Of a DNA stretch of 64,000 bases, positions 14,652 to 23,457 are shown one piece after another. This DNA is from JAJAZB01 sp964244295. GTDB taxonomy: Bacteria; Bacteroidota; Bacteroidia; Cytophagales; Spirosomataceae. The stretch's first letter is position 1. Each line of letters begins with the position of its first letter. The notes beneath the pieces are model-generated. The model had not been told where the DNA came from. It ran no database searches and worked only from the letters and a program-made list of their open reading frames with translations. A program made the position numbers and the translations under genes. The stretch covers positions 19,068 to 83,067 of the forward strand of contig CAXTIG010000032.1 in NCBI GenBank assembly GCA_964244295.1. The letters are read 5' to 3'.

Positions 14652-17567
14652 ATGAAAGCCCTTTCTATTCCCCATCCCCGCCTTCGCCCGACGTTCCTGC
14701 TGCTCGCTGCCACCGCCCTGGCCGCTGCCGCCTGGCTGCCGAAAATCCCCCCTTTTCGGGGTAATTCTCAATTCACAACTCGCAACTCGCAATTCGCCAC
14801 TGATTCGCTCTACGCCCCTGCCGACCTCGAAGCGACGGTTTGGGCCGAGTCGCCGCTGTTTTTCAATCCCACCAACCTCGACGTGGACGTGAAAGGACGG
14901 ATTTGGCTGACCGAAGCCGTGGATTACCGCGATTTCAACAACAAACCCGACCAGCACCTGACTCACCCCCAAGGCGAACGGGTGGTGATTCTGCAAGACA
15001 CCGACGGCGACGGCAAGGCCGACAAATCGACGGTGTTCGTCGAAGACAAAGACCTGGTTTCGCCCCTGGGTATCGCCGTGATCGGCAAGCAGGTGATCGT
15101 TTCGACCGCGCCCAGCCTGATCGTGTACACCGACGAAAACGGCGACGACAAACCCGACAAAAAAGAAGTTTTTCTGACCGGCTTCGGGGGCGTCGACCAC
15201 GACCACAGCCTGCACAGCGTGGTGGCCGGGCCGGATGGCCGCTGGTATTTCAACGTGGGCAACGCCGGGCCGCACCTCGTCACCGACAAAAGTGGCTGGC
15301 AGCTCCGCGCCGGGAGTTTGTACACCGGCGGCACGCCCTACAACAAAAGCAACCAGGGCAACCAGCGCAGCGACGACGGGCGCGTGTACACCGGCGGCCT
15401 GCAACTGCGCGTCAACCCCGACGGCACCGGCCTGAAGGTGCTCGGCCACAACTTCCGCAACAGCTACGAAACCGCCCTGGACAGCTACGGGAATATGTGG
15501 CAAAACGACAACGACGACCAGGTGATCGCCTGCCGGACGAGTTTTCTGATTGAAAACGGCAACGCGGGCTACTTCAGCAGCGACGGCACCCGCTACTGGC
15601 AGGCCGACCGTCGGCCCGGCCAGGAGATTTTCACCGCCCACTGGCACCAGGACGACCCCGGCGTGATGCCCGTACCCGAAAACGCGGGGGCCGGTTCGCC
15701 CACCGGCGTGGCCCGCTACGAAGGCGACGCGCTCGGCCCCAAGTACCGGGGCGTGTTGCTCAGCGCCGAGGCGGGCCGCAACGTGATTTACGGCTACTGG
15801 CCCGAAAAACAGGGCGCGGGCTTTGCCCTCAAACGCCACAACCTCATCACCACCTTGCCGCAGGATAACGTCAACTACATTTGGAATGAAACCGGCGAAG
15901 ACACCCGCAAGTGGTTCCGCCCCAGCGACGTGACGGCGGGCACCGACGGGGCGCTCTACATCGCCGACTGGTACGACCCCATCGTGGGCGGGCACCAGAT
16001 GCAGGACAAAAAAGCCTTCGGGCGGATTTACCGCATCACGCCCAAAGGCCGGAAGCTGACCGCGCCGACGCTGAACCTCAACACGACCGAAGGCCAAATC
16101 GCCGCGTTGAAAAGCCCCGCCGTGAACGTACGCAACCTGGGTTTCGTGGCGCTGAAGGCGCAGGGCGAGAAAGTAGTTCCGGCGGTAAAAGCCTTGCTTT
16201 CCGACGAAAACCCCTTCGTCCGGGCGCGGGCGGTGTTTCTGCTGGCGCAACTCGGCGAGGCGGGCCTCGACGTACTCAAGGTGGGAACGCCCGACCAGGA
16301 ACTGAAGATCGTGGCCTTCCGCGCCATGCGTGCGGCGCGGCCCGAAACCATGCCGCTGCTCTGCGACCTCCTCGCCAGCGACCCTGACCCGGCCGTTCGC
16401 CGCGAAGTCGCCATTGCCCTGCGCGACGTGCCGCTGACCGACTGTCGCGACGCCCTGACCAACCTCGTCCGGGCCTTCGACGGGCAGGACCCCTGGATGC
16501 GTTTCGCCCTGGGCCAGGCCCTCGACGGGGCGAAAGCCGAGGCGTTTTATCCTGAATTGAAAAAGATTTACGCGGCCAACGACCCCACCGCCTGGCCCGC
16601 GCCGATGGCCGCGCTGGCCTTTGAAACCCACCCCAACGCGGCGGTGGCCGATCTGAAAATCCGGGCGCTGTCAGGCAAGGTTTCGATCGGCGACCGGCGG
16701 CATGCCGTTACGGCGCTGGCTTTTGTCGAAGACAAAAGCGCCGCCCAGGCCATGCTGGCGCTTACGAAATCGCCTTTGAAAGACGTCAGCGAAGGGGCGG
16801 GCTACTGGCTCACCTTCCGCCGCACCAACGATTGGGCCGACCTGCTCGACTGGAAAGACGCCGCCGCCCAAACCTCGCCGCAGATGCAGCGGATGATGAA
16901 GTTGCAGTTTGATGTCGGCTCCGAACTGCCCATGCCCCAACGCGTGAAAGCCGCCGAGGAACTGGCGAAAGACCCCGCCGGGGGCAAAATGCTGCTGGCG
17001 ATGGTGGCCGAAACCAAGTTGCCGAAGGAAATCATCGCCGCTGTGGCGAAGGTGATTCACACCAACCCCGACCTCCAGGTGCGCACGCTGGCCTCCGATT
17101 ATTTCCCCCGCGAAGACAACAAAAAACGCTACTCCATCGACTTCATCGCCAAAATCGCCCCCGACGACCGCCACGGCGAGCAGGTGTTTACGACCTACTG
17201 CGCCACTTGCCACCGGCACGGCGCGAAGGGCGGGGAAATCGGGCCGGATTTAAGCAGCATTCACCAGAAATTCGACCGCGTGGCCCTGCTCGATGCCATC
17301 GTGAACCCCTCGGCGGGGATGGTGTTCGGCTACGAACCCTGGCTGGTGACGACCAAGAAAGGGGAAACGATCTACGGTTTCCTCGTCTCCGACGGGGCCA
17401 CGCTGGTGCTCAAAGACGCGGGCGGACAGCAACACGCGTTTAAAAAAGACCAGATCAAATCGCGGAAGCAACTGCCCACCAGCCTGATGCCCGAACCGGG
17501 TACGCTGGGGCTGAAAGACCAGGACTTGGCGGATTTGACGGGGTATTTGCTGAGTTTTAAGAATTGA
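14652..17567 (+). CDS. Beta-propeller dehydrogenase-like, HEAT and cytochrome c protein
   Basis: Encodes 971 residues from the ATG at 14652, chosen because it opens a signal peptide (RPTFLLLAATALAAAAW). Residues ~55-470 form a PVC-type membrane-bound dehydrogenase propeller with Ca-binding-like repeats (DTDGDGKADKSTVF, DENGDDKPDKKEVF). A HEAT-repeat region follows at ~470-780, and the C-terminus is a cytochrome c domain with heme motif CATCH (Cys850, Cys853, His854) and a possible Met ligand in SLMPEPG. It is expected in the periplasm, passing electrons from a sugar-like substrate. The linker after the signal peptide (NSQFTTRNSQFATDS) is encoded by a word-type repeat otherwise seen only between genes. 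Confidence 0.88.
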   Translation: MKALSIPHPRLRPTFLLLAATALAAAAWLPKIPPFRGNSQFTTRNSQFATDSLYAPADLEATVWAESPLFFNPTNLDVDVKGRIWLTEAVDYRDFNNKPDQHLTHPQGERVVILQDTDGDGKADKSTVFVEDKDLVSPLGIAVIGKQVIVSTAPSLIVYTDENGDDKPDKKEVFLTGFGGVDHDHSLHSVVAGPDGRWYFNVGNAGPHLVTDKSGWQLRAGSLYTGGTPYNKSNQGNQRSDDGRVYTGGLQLRVNPDGTGLKVLGHNFRNSYETALDSYGNMWQNDNDDQVIACRTSFLIENGNAGYFSSDGTRYWQADRRPGQEIFTAHWHQDDPGVMPVPENAGAGSPTGVARYEGDALGPKYRGVLLSAEAGRNVIYGYWPEKQGAGFALKRHNLITTLPQDNVNYIWNETGEDTRKWFRPSDVTAGTDGALYIADWYDPIVGGHQMQDKKAFGRIYRITPKGRKLTAPTLNLNTTEGQIAALKSPAVNVRNLGFVALKAQGEKVVPAVKALLSDENPFVRARAVFLLAQLGEAGLDVLKVGTPDQELKIVAFRAMRAARPETMPLLCDLLASDPDPAVRREVAIALRDVPLTDCRDALTNLVRAFDGQDPWMRFALGQALDGAKAEAFYPELKKIYAANDPTAWPAPMAALAFETHPNAAVADLKIRALSGKVSIGDRRHAVTALAFVEDKSAAQAMLALTKSPLKDVSEGAGYWLTFRRTNDWADLLDWKDAAAQTSPQMQRMMKLQFDVGSELPMPQRVKAAEELAKDPAGGKMLLAMVAETKLPKEIIAAVAKVIHTNPDLQVRTLASDYFPREDNKKRYSIDFIAKIAPDDRHGEQVFTTYCATCHRHGAKGGEIGPDLSSIHQKFDRVALLDAIVNPSAGMVFGYEPWLVTTKKGETIYGFLVSDGATLVLKDAGGQQHAFKKDQIKSRKQLPTSLMPEPGTLGLKDQDLADLTGYLLSFKN

Positions 17568-17586
17568 TGTTACGCCTCCGCAAACT

Positions 17587-17653
17587 CGTCATTGCGAGCG
17601 AAGGCCACCAATTCTCGCTTCGCTCGGCTTTTCATCCTACGCTCGCAATGACG
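17587..17653. repeat. REP-like hairpin (CATTGCGAGCG family)
   Basis: The 14-bp arms cgtcattgcgagcg (17587-17600) and cgctcgcaatgacg (17640-17653) are perfectly complementary; the loop itself contains a smaller cgcttcgctcg stretch. It is the same family as the outer arms at 28291-28487. It lies in the 193-bp gap between two plus-strand genes. Confidence 0.8.
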
Positions 17654-17760
17654 GGATAGGGAGAAGTTTTTCGCCGCATCTTTTCTGCGAACCATTCTGG
17701 AAAACTGGATTTCATCCTTACTTTCGGAATCCATTGGTTTTTCAGACCCCACCTACCCCC

Positions 17761-19191
17761 ATGCAGTTCTCCCTTCAACAGTATAAAACCGACGGGTTTT
17801 TCGATGAAATGGTCGACCCCGAGGGCAACCTCCGGCCCGGCTACGGAGCCTTCAAGGAGCACGTCGAGCAATTGCCCATCGACGAGATGATCCGCCGTCA
17901 GCAGGCCGCCGAGCGGGCGCTGATGGCCATGGGCATCACCTTCAACGTGTACTCCGAAAACGAAGGCACCGAGCGCATCATGCCCATCGACATCATCCCG
18001 CGCATCGTCACGGGCGAGGAGTGGAGCCGCGTCGAGCGCGGGCTGGCGCAGCGGATTACGGCCCTCAACCTGTTTATCGACGATGTGTACAACGCCCAGC
18101 ACATCCTCAACGACGGCGTGGTGCCCCGCGAGTTGATCGAGTCGTCGAAGTGCTTTCTGCCGCCCTGCCTCGGCGTCAGACCGCCCAAGGGCATCTGGTG
18201 CCACATCACCGGCACCGACCTCATCAAGGGCGACGACGGCACGTTCATGGTGCTCGAAGACAACCTGCGTTGTCCGTCGGGCGTGAGTTACATGCTCGAA
18301 AACCGGGAGTTGCTGAAGCAAACCTTTCCCGAAGTGATCGCCCGCACCGACGTGCGGCCCATCGGCGACTACCCCACGCAGTTGCTCAATATGCTCCAGT
18401 TCATCTCCGACCGGCCCAATCCGACGGTCTGCGTGCTGACGCCGGGCGTGTACAACTCGGCCTATTTCGAGCACAGCTACCTGGCCCAGCAAATGGGCGT
18501 CGAACTGGTCGATTCCCGCGATCTGGTCGTTCACGACGGCTACGTGAAAATGCGCACCACGAAAGGCTTTCAGATCGTCGACGTGATTTACCGCCGCATC
18601 GACGACACCTTCCTCGATCCGCACGTGTTCAACCCGCACTCGCTCATCGGCATTCCGGGTATTTTCGAGGTGTTTAAAAAAGGCCGCGTGGCCCTCGCCA
18701 ACGCCCCCGGCACCGGCGTAGCCGACGACAAGGTGGTGTACGCCTACGTGCCGCGCATCATCAAATACTACCTCGGCGAAGAGGCCATCCTGCCCAACGT
18801 CCAGACCTACATCTGCGGCGAAGACGACGACCGGAAGTACGTGCTCGAAAACATCGAAAACCTGGTGGTGAAGGAAGCCAACGAAGCGGGTGGTTACGGG
18901 ATGCTCATCGGCCCGAAGGCCAGCAAGAAAGACCACGCGTTGTTCCGGAAAAAAATTCAGGAAAATCCCCGCAACTACATCGCCCAACCCACCATCTCGC
19001 TCTCGCGGGTGCCCTGCCTCGTGGACGGGCAGGTCGAAGGCCGCCACGTCGATTTGCGCCCCTACATCCTCTACGGCAACGGCATCCAGGTGATTCCCGG
19101 CGGGCTGACGCGGGTGGCGCTACGCAAAGGCTCGCTGGTGGTCAACTCCTCGCAGGGCGGGGGGAGCAAGGATACGTGGGTGTTGTGGTAG
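17761..19191 (+). CDS. Circularly permuted type-2 ATP-grasp protein
   Basis: Encodes 476 residues from the ATG at 17761. It matches the CP_ATPgrasp_2 family: YKTDGFFDEMVDPEGNLRPG at the N-terminus, GTDLIKGDDGTFMVLEDNLR with the acidic metal-binding residues, then VLTPGVYNSAYFEHSYLA and the C-terminal basic KEANEAGGYGMLIG and SLSRVPCLV blocks. The family is thought to make peptide-like bonds, but the product is unknown. Usually the next genes are an alpha-E domain protein and a transglutaminase-like protease; here neither is present and a Uma2 nuclease follows, so this is a solitary copy or the partners lie elsewhere. Confidence 0.92.
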   Translation: MQFSLQQYKTDGFFDEMVDPEGNLRPGYGAFKEHVEQLPIDEMIRRQQAAERALMAMGITFNVYSENEGTERIMPIDIIPRIVTGEEWSRVERGLAQRITALNLFIDDVYNAQHILNDGVVPRELIESSKCFLPPCLGVRPPKGIWCHITGTDLIKGDDGTFMVLEDNLRCPSGVSYMLENRELLKQTFPEVIARTDVRPIGDYPTQLLNMLQFISDRPNPTVCVLTPGVYNSAYFEHSYLAQQMGVELVDSRDLVVHDGYVKMRTTKGFQIVDVIYRRIDDTFLDPHVFNPHSLIGIPGIFEVFKKGRVALANAPGTGVADDKVVYAYVPRIIKYYLGEEAILPNVQTYICGEDDDRKYVLENIENLVVKEANEAGGYGMLIGPKASKKDHALFRKKIQENPRNYIAQPTISLSRVPCLVDGQVEGRHVDLRPYILYGNGIQVIPGGLTRVALRKGSLVVNSSQGGGSKDTWVLW

Positions 19192-19211
19192 CTACGGACT
19201 TTAGTCCGTAG
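19192..19211. repeat. Short palindrome after the ATP-grasp gene
   Basis: The 9-bp arms ctacggact and agtccgtag are separated by two bases, starting at the ATP-grasp stop codon. It is too short and lacks a clear T-run for a confident terminator, but its position fits a transcript end. Confidence 0.45.
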
Positions 19212-19289
19212 ACCAACGCAGGTGGAAGGGAAGAAATAAAGAATTTTGGTGAAAACCCGATAGTTTTCATCGAAAATAAAAGTAAGGTC

Positions 19290-19871
19290 ATGGAAACCCT
19301 CACCGATCCGGAAGTAACGCCGAAAGCATGGGTGCCTAAACACGCCGGACGAACGATGTCGAAGGCGGATTTTCTGAAATGGGAATCCGACGACGTGTTC
19401 GTGTACGAGTTCAATGACGGCGTTTTAGAACCCAAAGTCGGATTGCGGGGACGCGAGCTATTCCTCATCCGAAATCTTTCCAGAACATTTGCCAAGACCC
19501 AGGCCTATCAGCAGGGAGGCGTATTCTTTCCGGTTGAATGTTGGTTGAACACCCGAAAAATGCGTCGTCCGAACGCAGCATTTTTTAGCGGTGAACAACT
19601 CAAAACCGAAGCGATGGGCGCCGCTGAAATTCCCACTTTCGTCGTTGAACTGATTTCCGAATACGACACCATCCGAACGACGGAAACCAAACTTCAGGCG
19701 TATTTTGAGGCGGGCGTGACCGTCGTTTGGTGGGTATTCCCGTCCTTGCGCCGCGTGTACGTGTACACTTCACCCAAAACCGTCACCATCGCCACCGATA
19801 CCGACGTGATCAGTGCCGCTCCGGCGCTGCCGGATTTTACGCTGACCGTGGATGAATTGTTCCAAGTCTAA
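19290..19871 (+). CDS. Uma2-family putative endonuclease
   Basis: Encodes 193 residues. It has the Uma2 (DUF820) restriction-endonuclease-like layout: EFNDGVLEP near residue 40, PTFVVELISEYD around 114-125, then TKLQAYFEAGVTVVWWVFP, with acidic and Lys positions spaced as in PD-(D/E)xK folds. Uma2 genes are very numerous in Cyanobacteria and Cytophagales and have no established role; mobile behaviour is suspected. Composition is close to the neighbours. Confidence 0.82.
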   Translation: METLTDPEVTPKAWVPKHAGRTMSKADFLKWESDDVFVYEFNDGVLEPKVGLRGRELFLIRNLSRTFAKTQAYQQGGVFFPVECWLNTRKMRRPNAAFFSGEQLKTEAMGAAEIPTFVVELISEYDTIRTTETKLQAYFEAGVTVVWWVFPSLRRVYVYTSPKTVTIATDTDVISAAPALPDFTLTVDELFQV

Positions 19872-19902
19872 CCTTTTTCTCTACTTCTAAACCTTGCTCC
19901 CG

Positions 19903-20331
19903 ATGAAAAAAGCCCTCTCTGGCTTCCTGTTCCTGCTGGCCCTCAACACCAACGCCTTTGCCCAAAGCGCTGACGAAAAAGCCGTGGCCGCCGCCACCGA
20001 AAGCCTGAAAAAAGCAATGCTCGACCCCGACCGGGCCACGCTCGAACGCCTCGCCTCGGCGGACCTGAGCTACGGCCACTCCGCCGGGTTGGTCGAAGAC
20101 CGGGCCGCCTTCGTGGAAGCCCTCGTCAGTGGCAAGTCCGACTTCGTCACCATCGACCTCAGCGACCAAACCATCCGCGTGACCGGCAACGTGGCCCTGG
20201 TGCGCCACAAACTCACGGCGGAAACCAAGAACAGCGGCACCCCCGGCACGGCCAAACTCGCCGTGCTGCTGGTGTGGATGAAGCAAAAAAGCGGCTGGGT
20301 ACTGCTGGCGCGGCAGGCGGTGAAGATTTGA
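19903..20331 (+). CDS. Exported NTF2-like (DUF4440) protein
   Basis: Encodes 142 residues from the ATG at 19903. A signal peptide (ALSGFLFLLALNTNAFAQ) is followed by an NTF2/SnoaL-like cone fold: helix VAAATESLKKAMLDPDRATLE, then LSYGHSAGLVEDRAAFVEAL and terminal strands ending WVLLARQAVKI. Such proteins bind small ligands or act as orphan periplasmic enzymes; no catalytic residues can be assigned. The convergent DUF4097 gene ends only four bases downstream. Confidence 0.78.
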   Translation: MKKALSGFLFLLALNTNAFAQSADEKAVAAATESLKKAMLDPDRATLERLASADLSYGHSAGLVEDRAAFVEALVSGKSDFVTIDLSDQTIRVTGNVALVRHKLTAETKNSGTPGTAKLAVLLVWMKQKSGWVLLARQAVKI

Positions 20332-20335
20332 CTTC

Positions 20336-21031
20336 CTACCTTTTCCGCAGGTACACGTTGTTGCTGATCGACTCCAGCCGCACTTCGGGGCCACCCCCGT
20401 TCACGGTGCCTTCCAGCAAATACCCGACGATCGGGTTTTTCTGCTTCTTGGTCTTCAACGCAATGTCTAAATCCGAGTAGACCTCGCCGGTAATGGTTTG
20501 CAGGGCGACGCTCGCCCCCTTGGCCTGCGGCCACGTAAAATCGACGTAGCCGCTGATGGTCTTGGCGTACACCGGGCCGGTGGCCCCCTGAATATCGACG
20601 TTGCCGTTGATGGTTTCGAGGCGTAATTGGGCCTGGCGGGGCAGATACACCTGGTAGTTGATGGCGGCGCACACCGAGTAACCTTTGCCATCCCGGTTTG
20701 GGTGCCAGGAAGAATTTTTGTCCGGACAGTCTTCGGCCTTGCCTTGCTTCACCAATTCCGGATCGAGATCGGTTTTAAGACTGACCTCCTGTGCCGTAGC
20801 GCCAGTTTGAACCAGCAACGCGTCGTTTAGCCGCCCTCCGTTGATTTCGACCGCGATCCGCACGGATACTTCGGGCTTGTCCCAGTAGCGAACCCGGATG
20901 CTGTCGGCAAATTTCAGGTTGAGGTTGACCAGTTGCCCCGGCGAAAACGGCAGTTTTTTTTCGATGATTTTCTGGGAGAAGGCTGGCCCAGCCAACAGAC
21001 CGAAGCAGAGCAATAAAACGTGCTTTTTCAT
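20336..21031 (-). CDS. Exported DUF4097-type beta-repeat protein (second copy)
   Basis: Encodes 231 residues with a signal peptide (KKHVLLLCFGLLAGPAFSQ). The C-terminal two-thirds is a right-handed beta-repeat of the DUF4097 type with short strands such as LRLETINGNVDIQGATG, YAKTISGYVDFTW and LQTITGEVYSDLD. The final stretch LESISNNVYLRKR closely parallels the end of the upstream paralog (LNAISGNIYIRKQ). It is the last gene of the sigma/anti-sigma operon, 43 bp after its paralog, and is likely an envelope protein under that sigma factor. Confidence 0.8.
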   Translation of the reverse strand: MKKHVLLLCFGLLAGPAFSQKIIEKKLPFSPGQLVNLNLKFADSIRVRYWDKPEVSVRIAVEINGGRLNDALLVQTGATAQEVSLKTDLDPELVKQGKAEDCPDKNSSWHPNRDGKGYSVCAAINYQVYLPRQAQLRLETINGNVDIQGATGPVYAKTISGYVDFTWPQAKGASVALQTITGEVYSDLDIALKTKKQKNPIVGYLLEGTVNGGGPEVRLESISNNVYLRKR

Positions 21032-21074
21032 GGGAAATGGTGCTTTTACGGAATTGAGTTGGTGAATCGGCTGC

Positions 21075-21848
21075 TCACTTTTGCTTGCGGATGTAGATGT
21101 TCCCGCTGATGGCGTTGAGTTTCATTTCCACGCCGCCGCCGTTGGCCGTGCCCGCGATGGTGTGGCCGCCCCCTACTTTCGAGAGGCCGTCTTTCGAGTT
21201 TTTCAAGCCCAGGTCAAAATCGGTGTACATCTCCCCGCTGATGGATTGCAGGTGCAGGCTGGCTTTGGCATTGGCGGGCAGCGTCACATCGATGGGGCCG
21301 CTGATCACCGAGATGGCATTGGGTTTCTGCTGATTCAGGCTGGCGTAAACCACTTTTACTTCGCCGCTGGTGCTGTTGACCACCACCGGGCCAGTTACCT
21401 GGTTGAGTTCGATGCGGGCATTGTTGGTGCGCACTTCCAGGTCGCCTTCCACCCCATTGATGGTCACGGACGCCCCGTGCCAGTTAGCCTGTTCAAACAG
21501 AATGGCTACTTTCCTGGGCACCCGGATGGTGTAATCGACGGTCTTACGGGAAGCCTTTTCGATTTTCAGCCCCCCGCTTTCCGGCGTGACCGCCAAGCCA
21601 ATGCCGGAATTGTCCACCGCCGTGTTGTAGAGTGGTTTCAACCCTTTGGCCCGTTCGGGCGGGGCCTCCTGCCCGTTGCCGCGAATGCTGACTTCCTCGC
21701 CGTCGTAGCCTTCGATTTTAACGTCGCCGTCCAACTGGATGGTCACTTTTCGGTCGGGGCTGTTGGGCAACTTGACTTTGTATTCCTGGGCCTGGGCCAG
21801 AACCGCGCCGCAAAAAAGGAGGGCGCTCAGTAGCGTGAATTTTTTCAT
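21075..21848 (-). CDS. Exported DUF4097-type beta-repeat protein (first copy)
   Basis: Encodes 257 residues from the ATG at 21848; the upstream in-frame start is rejected because the signal peptide (KKFTLLSALLFCGAVLAQAQ) begins here. It has DUF4097 beta-repeats: VEGDLEVRTNNARIELNQVT, VVNSTSGEVKVVYAS and LQSISGEMYTDFDLGLK. It lies 32 bp after the HEAT protein and 43 bp before its paralog, all on one strand. In other Bacteroidota, DUF4097 proteins commonly follow ECF sigma/anti-sigma pairs, consistent with an envelope-stress regulon. Confidence 0.8.
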   Translation of the reverse strand: MKKFTLLSALLFCGAVLAQAQEYKVKLPNSPDRKVTIQLDGDVKIEGYDGEEVSIRGNGQEAPPERAKGLKPLYNTAVDNSGIGLAVTPESGGLKIEKASRKTVDYTIRVPRKVAILFEQANWHGASVTINGVEGDLEVRTNNARIELNQVTGPVVVNSTSGEVKVVYASLNQQKPNAISVISGPIDVTLPANAKASLHLQSISGEMYTDFDLGLKNSKDGLSKVGGGHTIAGTANGGGVEMKLNAISGNIYIRKQK

Positions 21849-21880
21849 GAAGTTGGTTTGAAAAGTTGACAATCAATAAA

Positions 21881-22648
21881 TTAAGTAGTCGATTCCGGCC
21901 CGGTTCGGGCCAAACGGGTAAGCCCTTCGGTGGCTTTCAGGCGCACCACGTCGAGTGCCCGCTGGTTTTCGGCCAGTCGCTGCATTTCGGCCACCGCCCG
22001 CTGTTCGTGCAGCCCGACCAGCGCCTCGATGAGCGCGATCTGAATGTGTGGGTCGGTCTGAATTTTTAGGGATTGAATCAAGGCTTCGCGCACCGTGGGC
22101 GCTTCCTCCAGGCGCAGCAAGGCCTGACACGCCGCCAGCCGCACGTTGACGTTGTCGTCAAAATTGAGGGTGTTGATTAGGAGTTGCGTCAGTTCCTGGT
22201 CGGTCTGCGCCAGGCGATAACTTTGGTTGACAGCCTGGATCCGTTCGCTGGCCGACGTCCGGGGCATCGCCTCGAAGGCCAGGACTTTTTTCATGGTGAT
22301 CACCGGAGCAGGCTCACTCGGCGGTGCCCACTGGTGGGTGTAGAGCAACCCACCCACGAAGCCCCCCGCCAGCAGGACCACACTGGCCGCCACCCGCAGA
22401 CCCCAACGGCTCAAGGCATGAACCCGATTCTGCGAGGTCAGTTGGGCGACGACCCGGCTACTCACGCCGAGCGAGGGTTGTTCTTTTCGCAGCCCGGCGA
22501 AATACCGAAATGCCTCCGCTTCGGCCTGCCACTGGCTGGACAGCAGTTCGTTCTCAAAAAATGCGCTTAGTTGCTTTTCTTCATCCAGCGTACTTTCGCC
22601 TTCGTAGTACTTCGCCAGCAGCGTTTCAATGTCCTGGTCTTGCTTCAT
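21881..22648 (-). CDS. Membrane anti-sigma-like protein with HEAT repeats
   Basis: Encodes 255 residues. The cytoplasmic N-terminus (LLAKYYEGESTLDEEKQLSA) matches the zinc-less anti-sigma start common in Bacteroidota. One membrane segment (VAASVVLLAGGFVGGLLY) lies near residue 90. The periplasmic part is a short HEAT array (NVRLAACQALLRLEEAPTVR, IALIEALVGLHEQ). Its 5' end overlaps the sigma gene by 23 bp, the usual coupling of such pairs. It probably holds the sigma factor until an envelope signal is sensed by the HEAT part; this is an inference. Confidence 0.8.
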   Translation of the reverse strand: MKQDQDIETLLAKYYEGESTLDEEKQLSAFFENELLSSQWQAEAEAFRYFAGLRKEQPSLGVSSRVVAQLTSQNRVHALSRWGLRVAASVVLLAGGFVGGLLYTHQWAPPSEPAPVITMKKVLAFEAMPRTSASERIQAVNQSYRLAQTDQELTQLLINTLNFDDNVNVRLAACQALLRLEEAPTVREALIQSLKIQTDPHIQIALIEALVGLHEQRAVAEMQRLAENQRALDVVRLKATEGLTRLARTGPESTT

Positions 22649-23150
22649 AGTTGGTTGCTCTGAGGTATCCGTCGCGTACCCGTTGCCGTGCTCTCGACAG
22701 CGTCACCCGGATGTGGTTGATGGTCAGGCCGGTCACCTCCTGAATTTCCTCAAATGAATACTCCTCGACGTCCCGCAGGTGCAGAATGAGTCGTTGCGGT
22801 TCGGGTAAGTCGTCGATCAGCCGGTGCAGCAATCCAGCGTTGTCCGCCAATTCAGCTTGCTGGTACGGGGAGCCGCTTTTTTCCCGCAGTTCCAGCAGGT
22901 CGCCGTCGTCGGTCATGGGCCGGGTTGCCCTGGATTTGAGCACATCCAAACACCGGTTGCGCGTCATCTGCACGGCAAAAGCTTCGATGCTGCGGTAGGA
23001 ATCCAACTGGTGCCGGTTGGTCCAGAGCCGCAGCAGCACGTCCTGCAAGGCGTCTTCGGCTTCTTCCCGGTTGCGCAGGAACAGCTTTGCCAATCGGAAA
23101 AGTCGGCCCTGTACGGGGAGCACTCGCTGCTTGAAGGCGTGTAAATCCAT
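22626..23150 (-). CDS. ECF-type RNA polymerase sigma factor
   Basis: Encodes 174 residues, typical for ECF sigma factors. Region 2 is seen in REEAEDALQDVLLRLW and SIEAFAVQMTRNRCLDVLKS; region 4 in LIDDLPEPQRLILHLRDVEE and EEIQEVTGLTINHIRVTLSR, the latter being the -35 helix-turn-helix. It leads a four-gene operon with its anti-sigma-like partner and two DUF4097 proteins. No extracellular-signal receptor of the TonB type is nearby, so it is not a FecI-style system. Confidence 0.93.
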   Translation of the reverse strand: MDLHAFKQRVLPVQGRLFRLAKLFLRNREEAEDALQDVLLRLWTNRHQLDSYRSIEAFAVQMTRNRCLDVLKSRATRPMTDDGDLLELREKSGSPYQQAELADNAGLLHRLIDDLPEPQRLILHLRDVEEYSFEEIQEVTGLTINHIRVTLSRARQRVRDGYLRATNYEARPGH

Positions 23151-23296
23151 TTCAATGACGAAGACGAGTGAGCCGGGGAAACATTACAGGCTGGAGAATT
23201 TTTAATCGCAACGCGCTGACGCAAAGACGCATAAATTTGGGTAGCGTCCCTTGCAGTCCGATACAACGAAGCTGTTTAGGGCTTCGATTTTTTTAA

Positions 23297-23393
23297 GTGC
23301 GGGGGTCACCCTGAGCGGAGTCGAAGGGTGGTGCGGCTGGTCAGCGTTGGCCCACCGCACACCCTTCGACTCCGCTCAGGGTGACCCCCGCAC
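23297..23393. repeat. REP-like hairpin, copy A, 34-bp perfect arms
   Basis: The arms at 23297-23330 and 23360-23393 are perfectly complementary and contain the tcaccctgagcggagtcgaa core. The loop ggctggtcagcgttggccca is almost the same as in copy B at 26863-26948. It occupies the 307-bp gene-free stretch between the sigma gene and the NTF2-like gene; nothing else is seen there except a possible TACTTTAC box before 23458. Confidence 0.88.
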
Positions 23394-23457
23394 GATAAAC
23401 CACTTGACACGCCGTTTAAAAACGGCTACTTTACCCGCAACTTAAATCCTTACGTCG

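Noticed and set aside
23251..23445. Short plus-strand frame within the hairpin at 23297
   Set aside because: Consists almost entirely of the inverted repeat; no start context or protein features.
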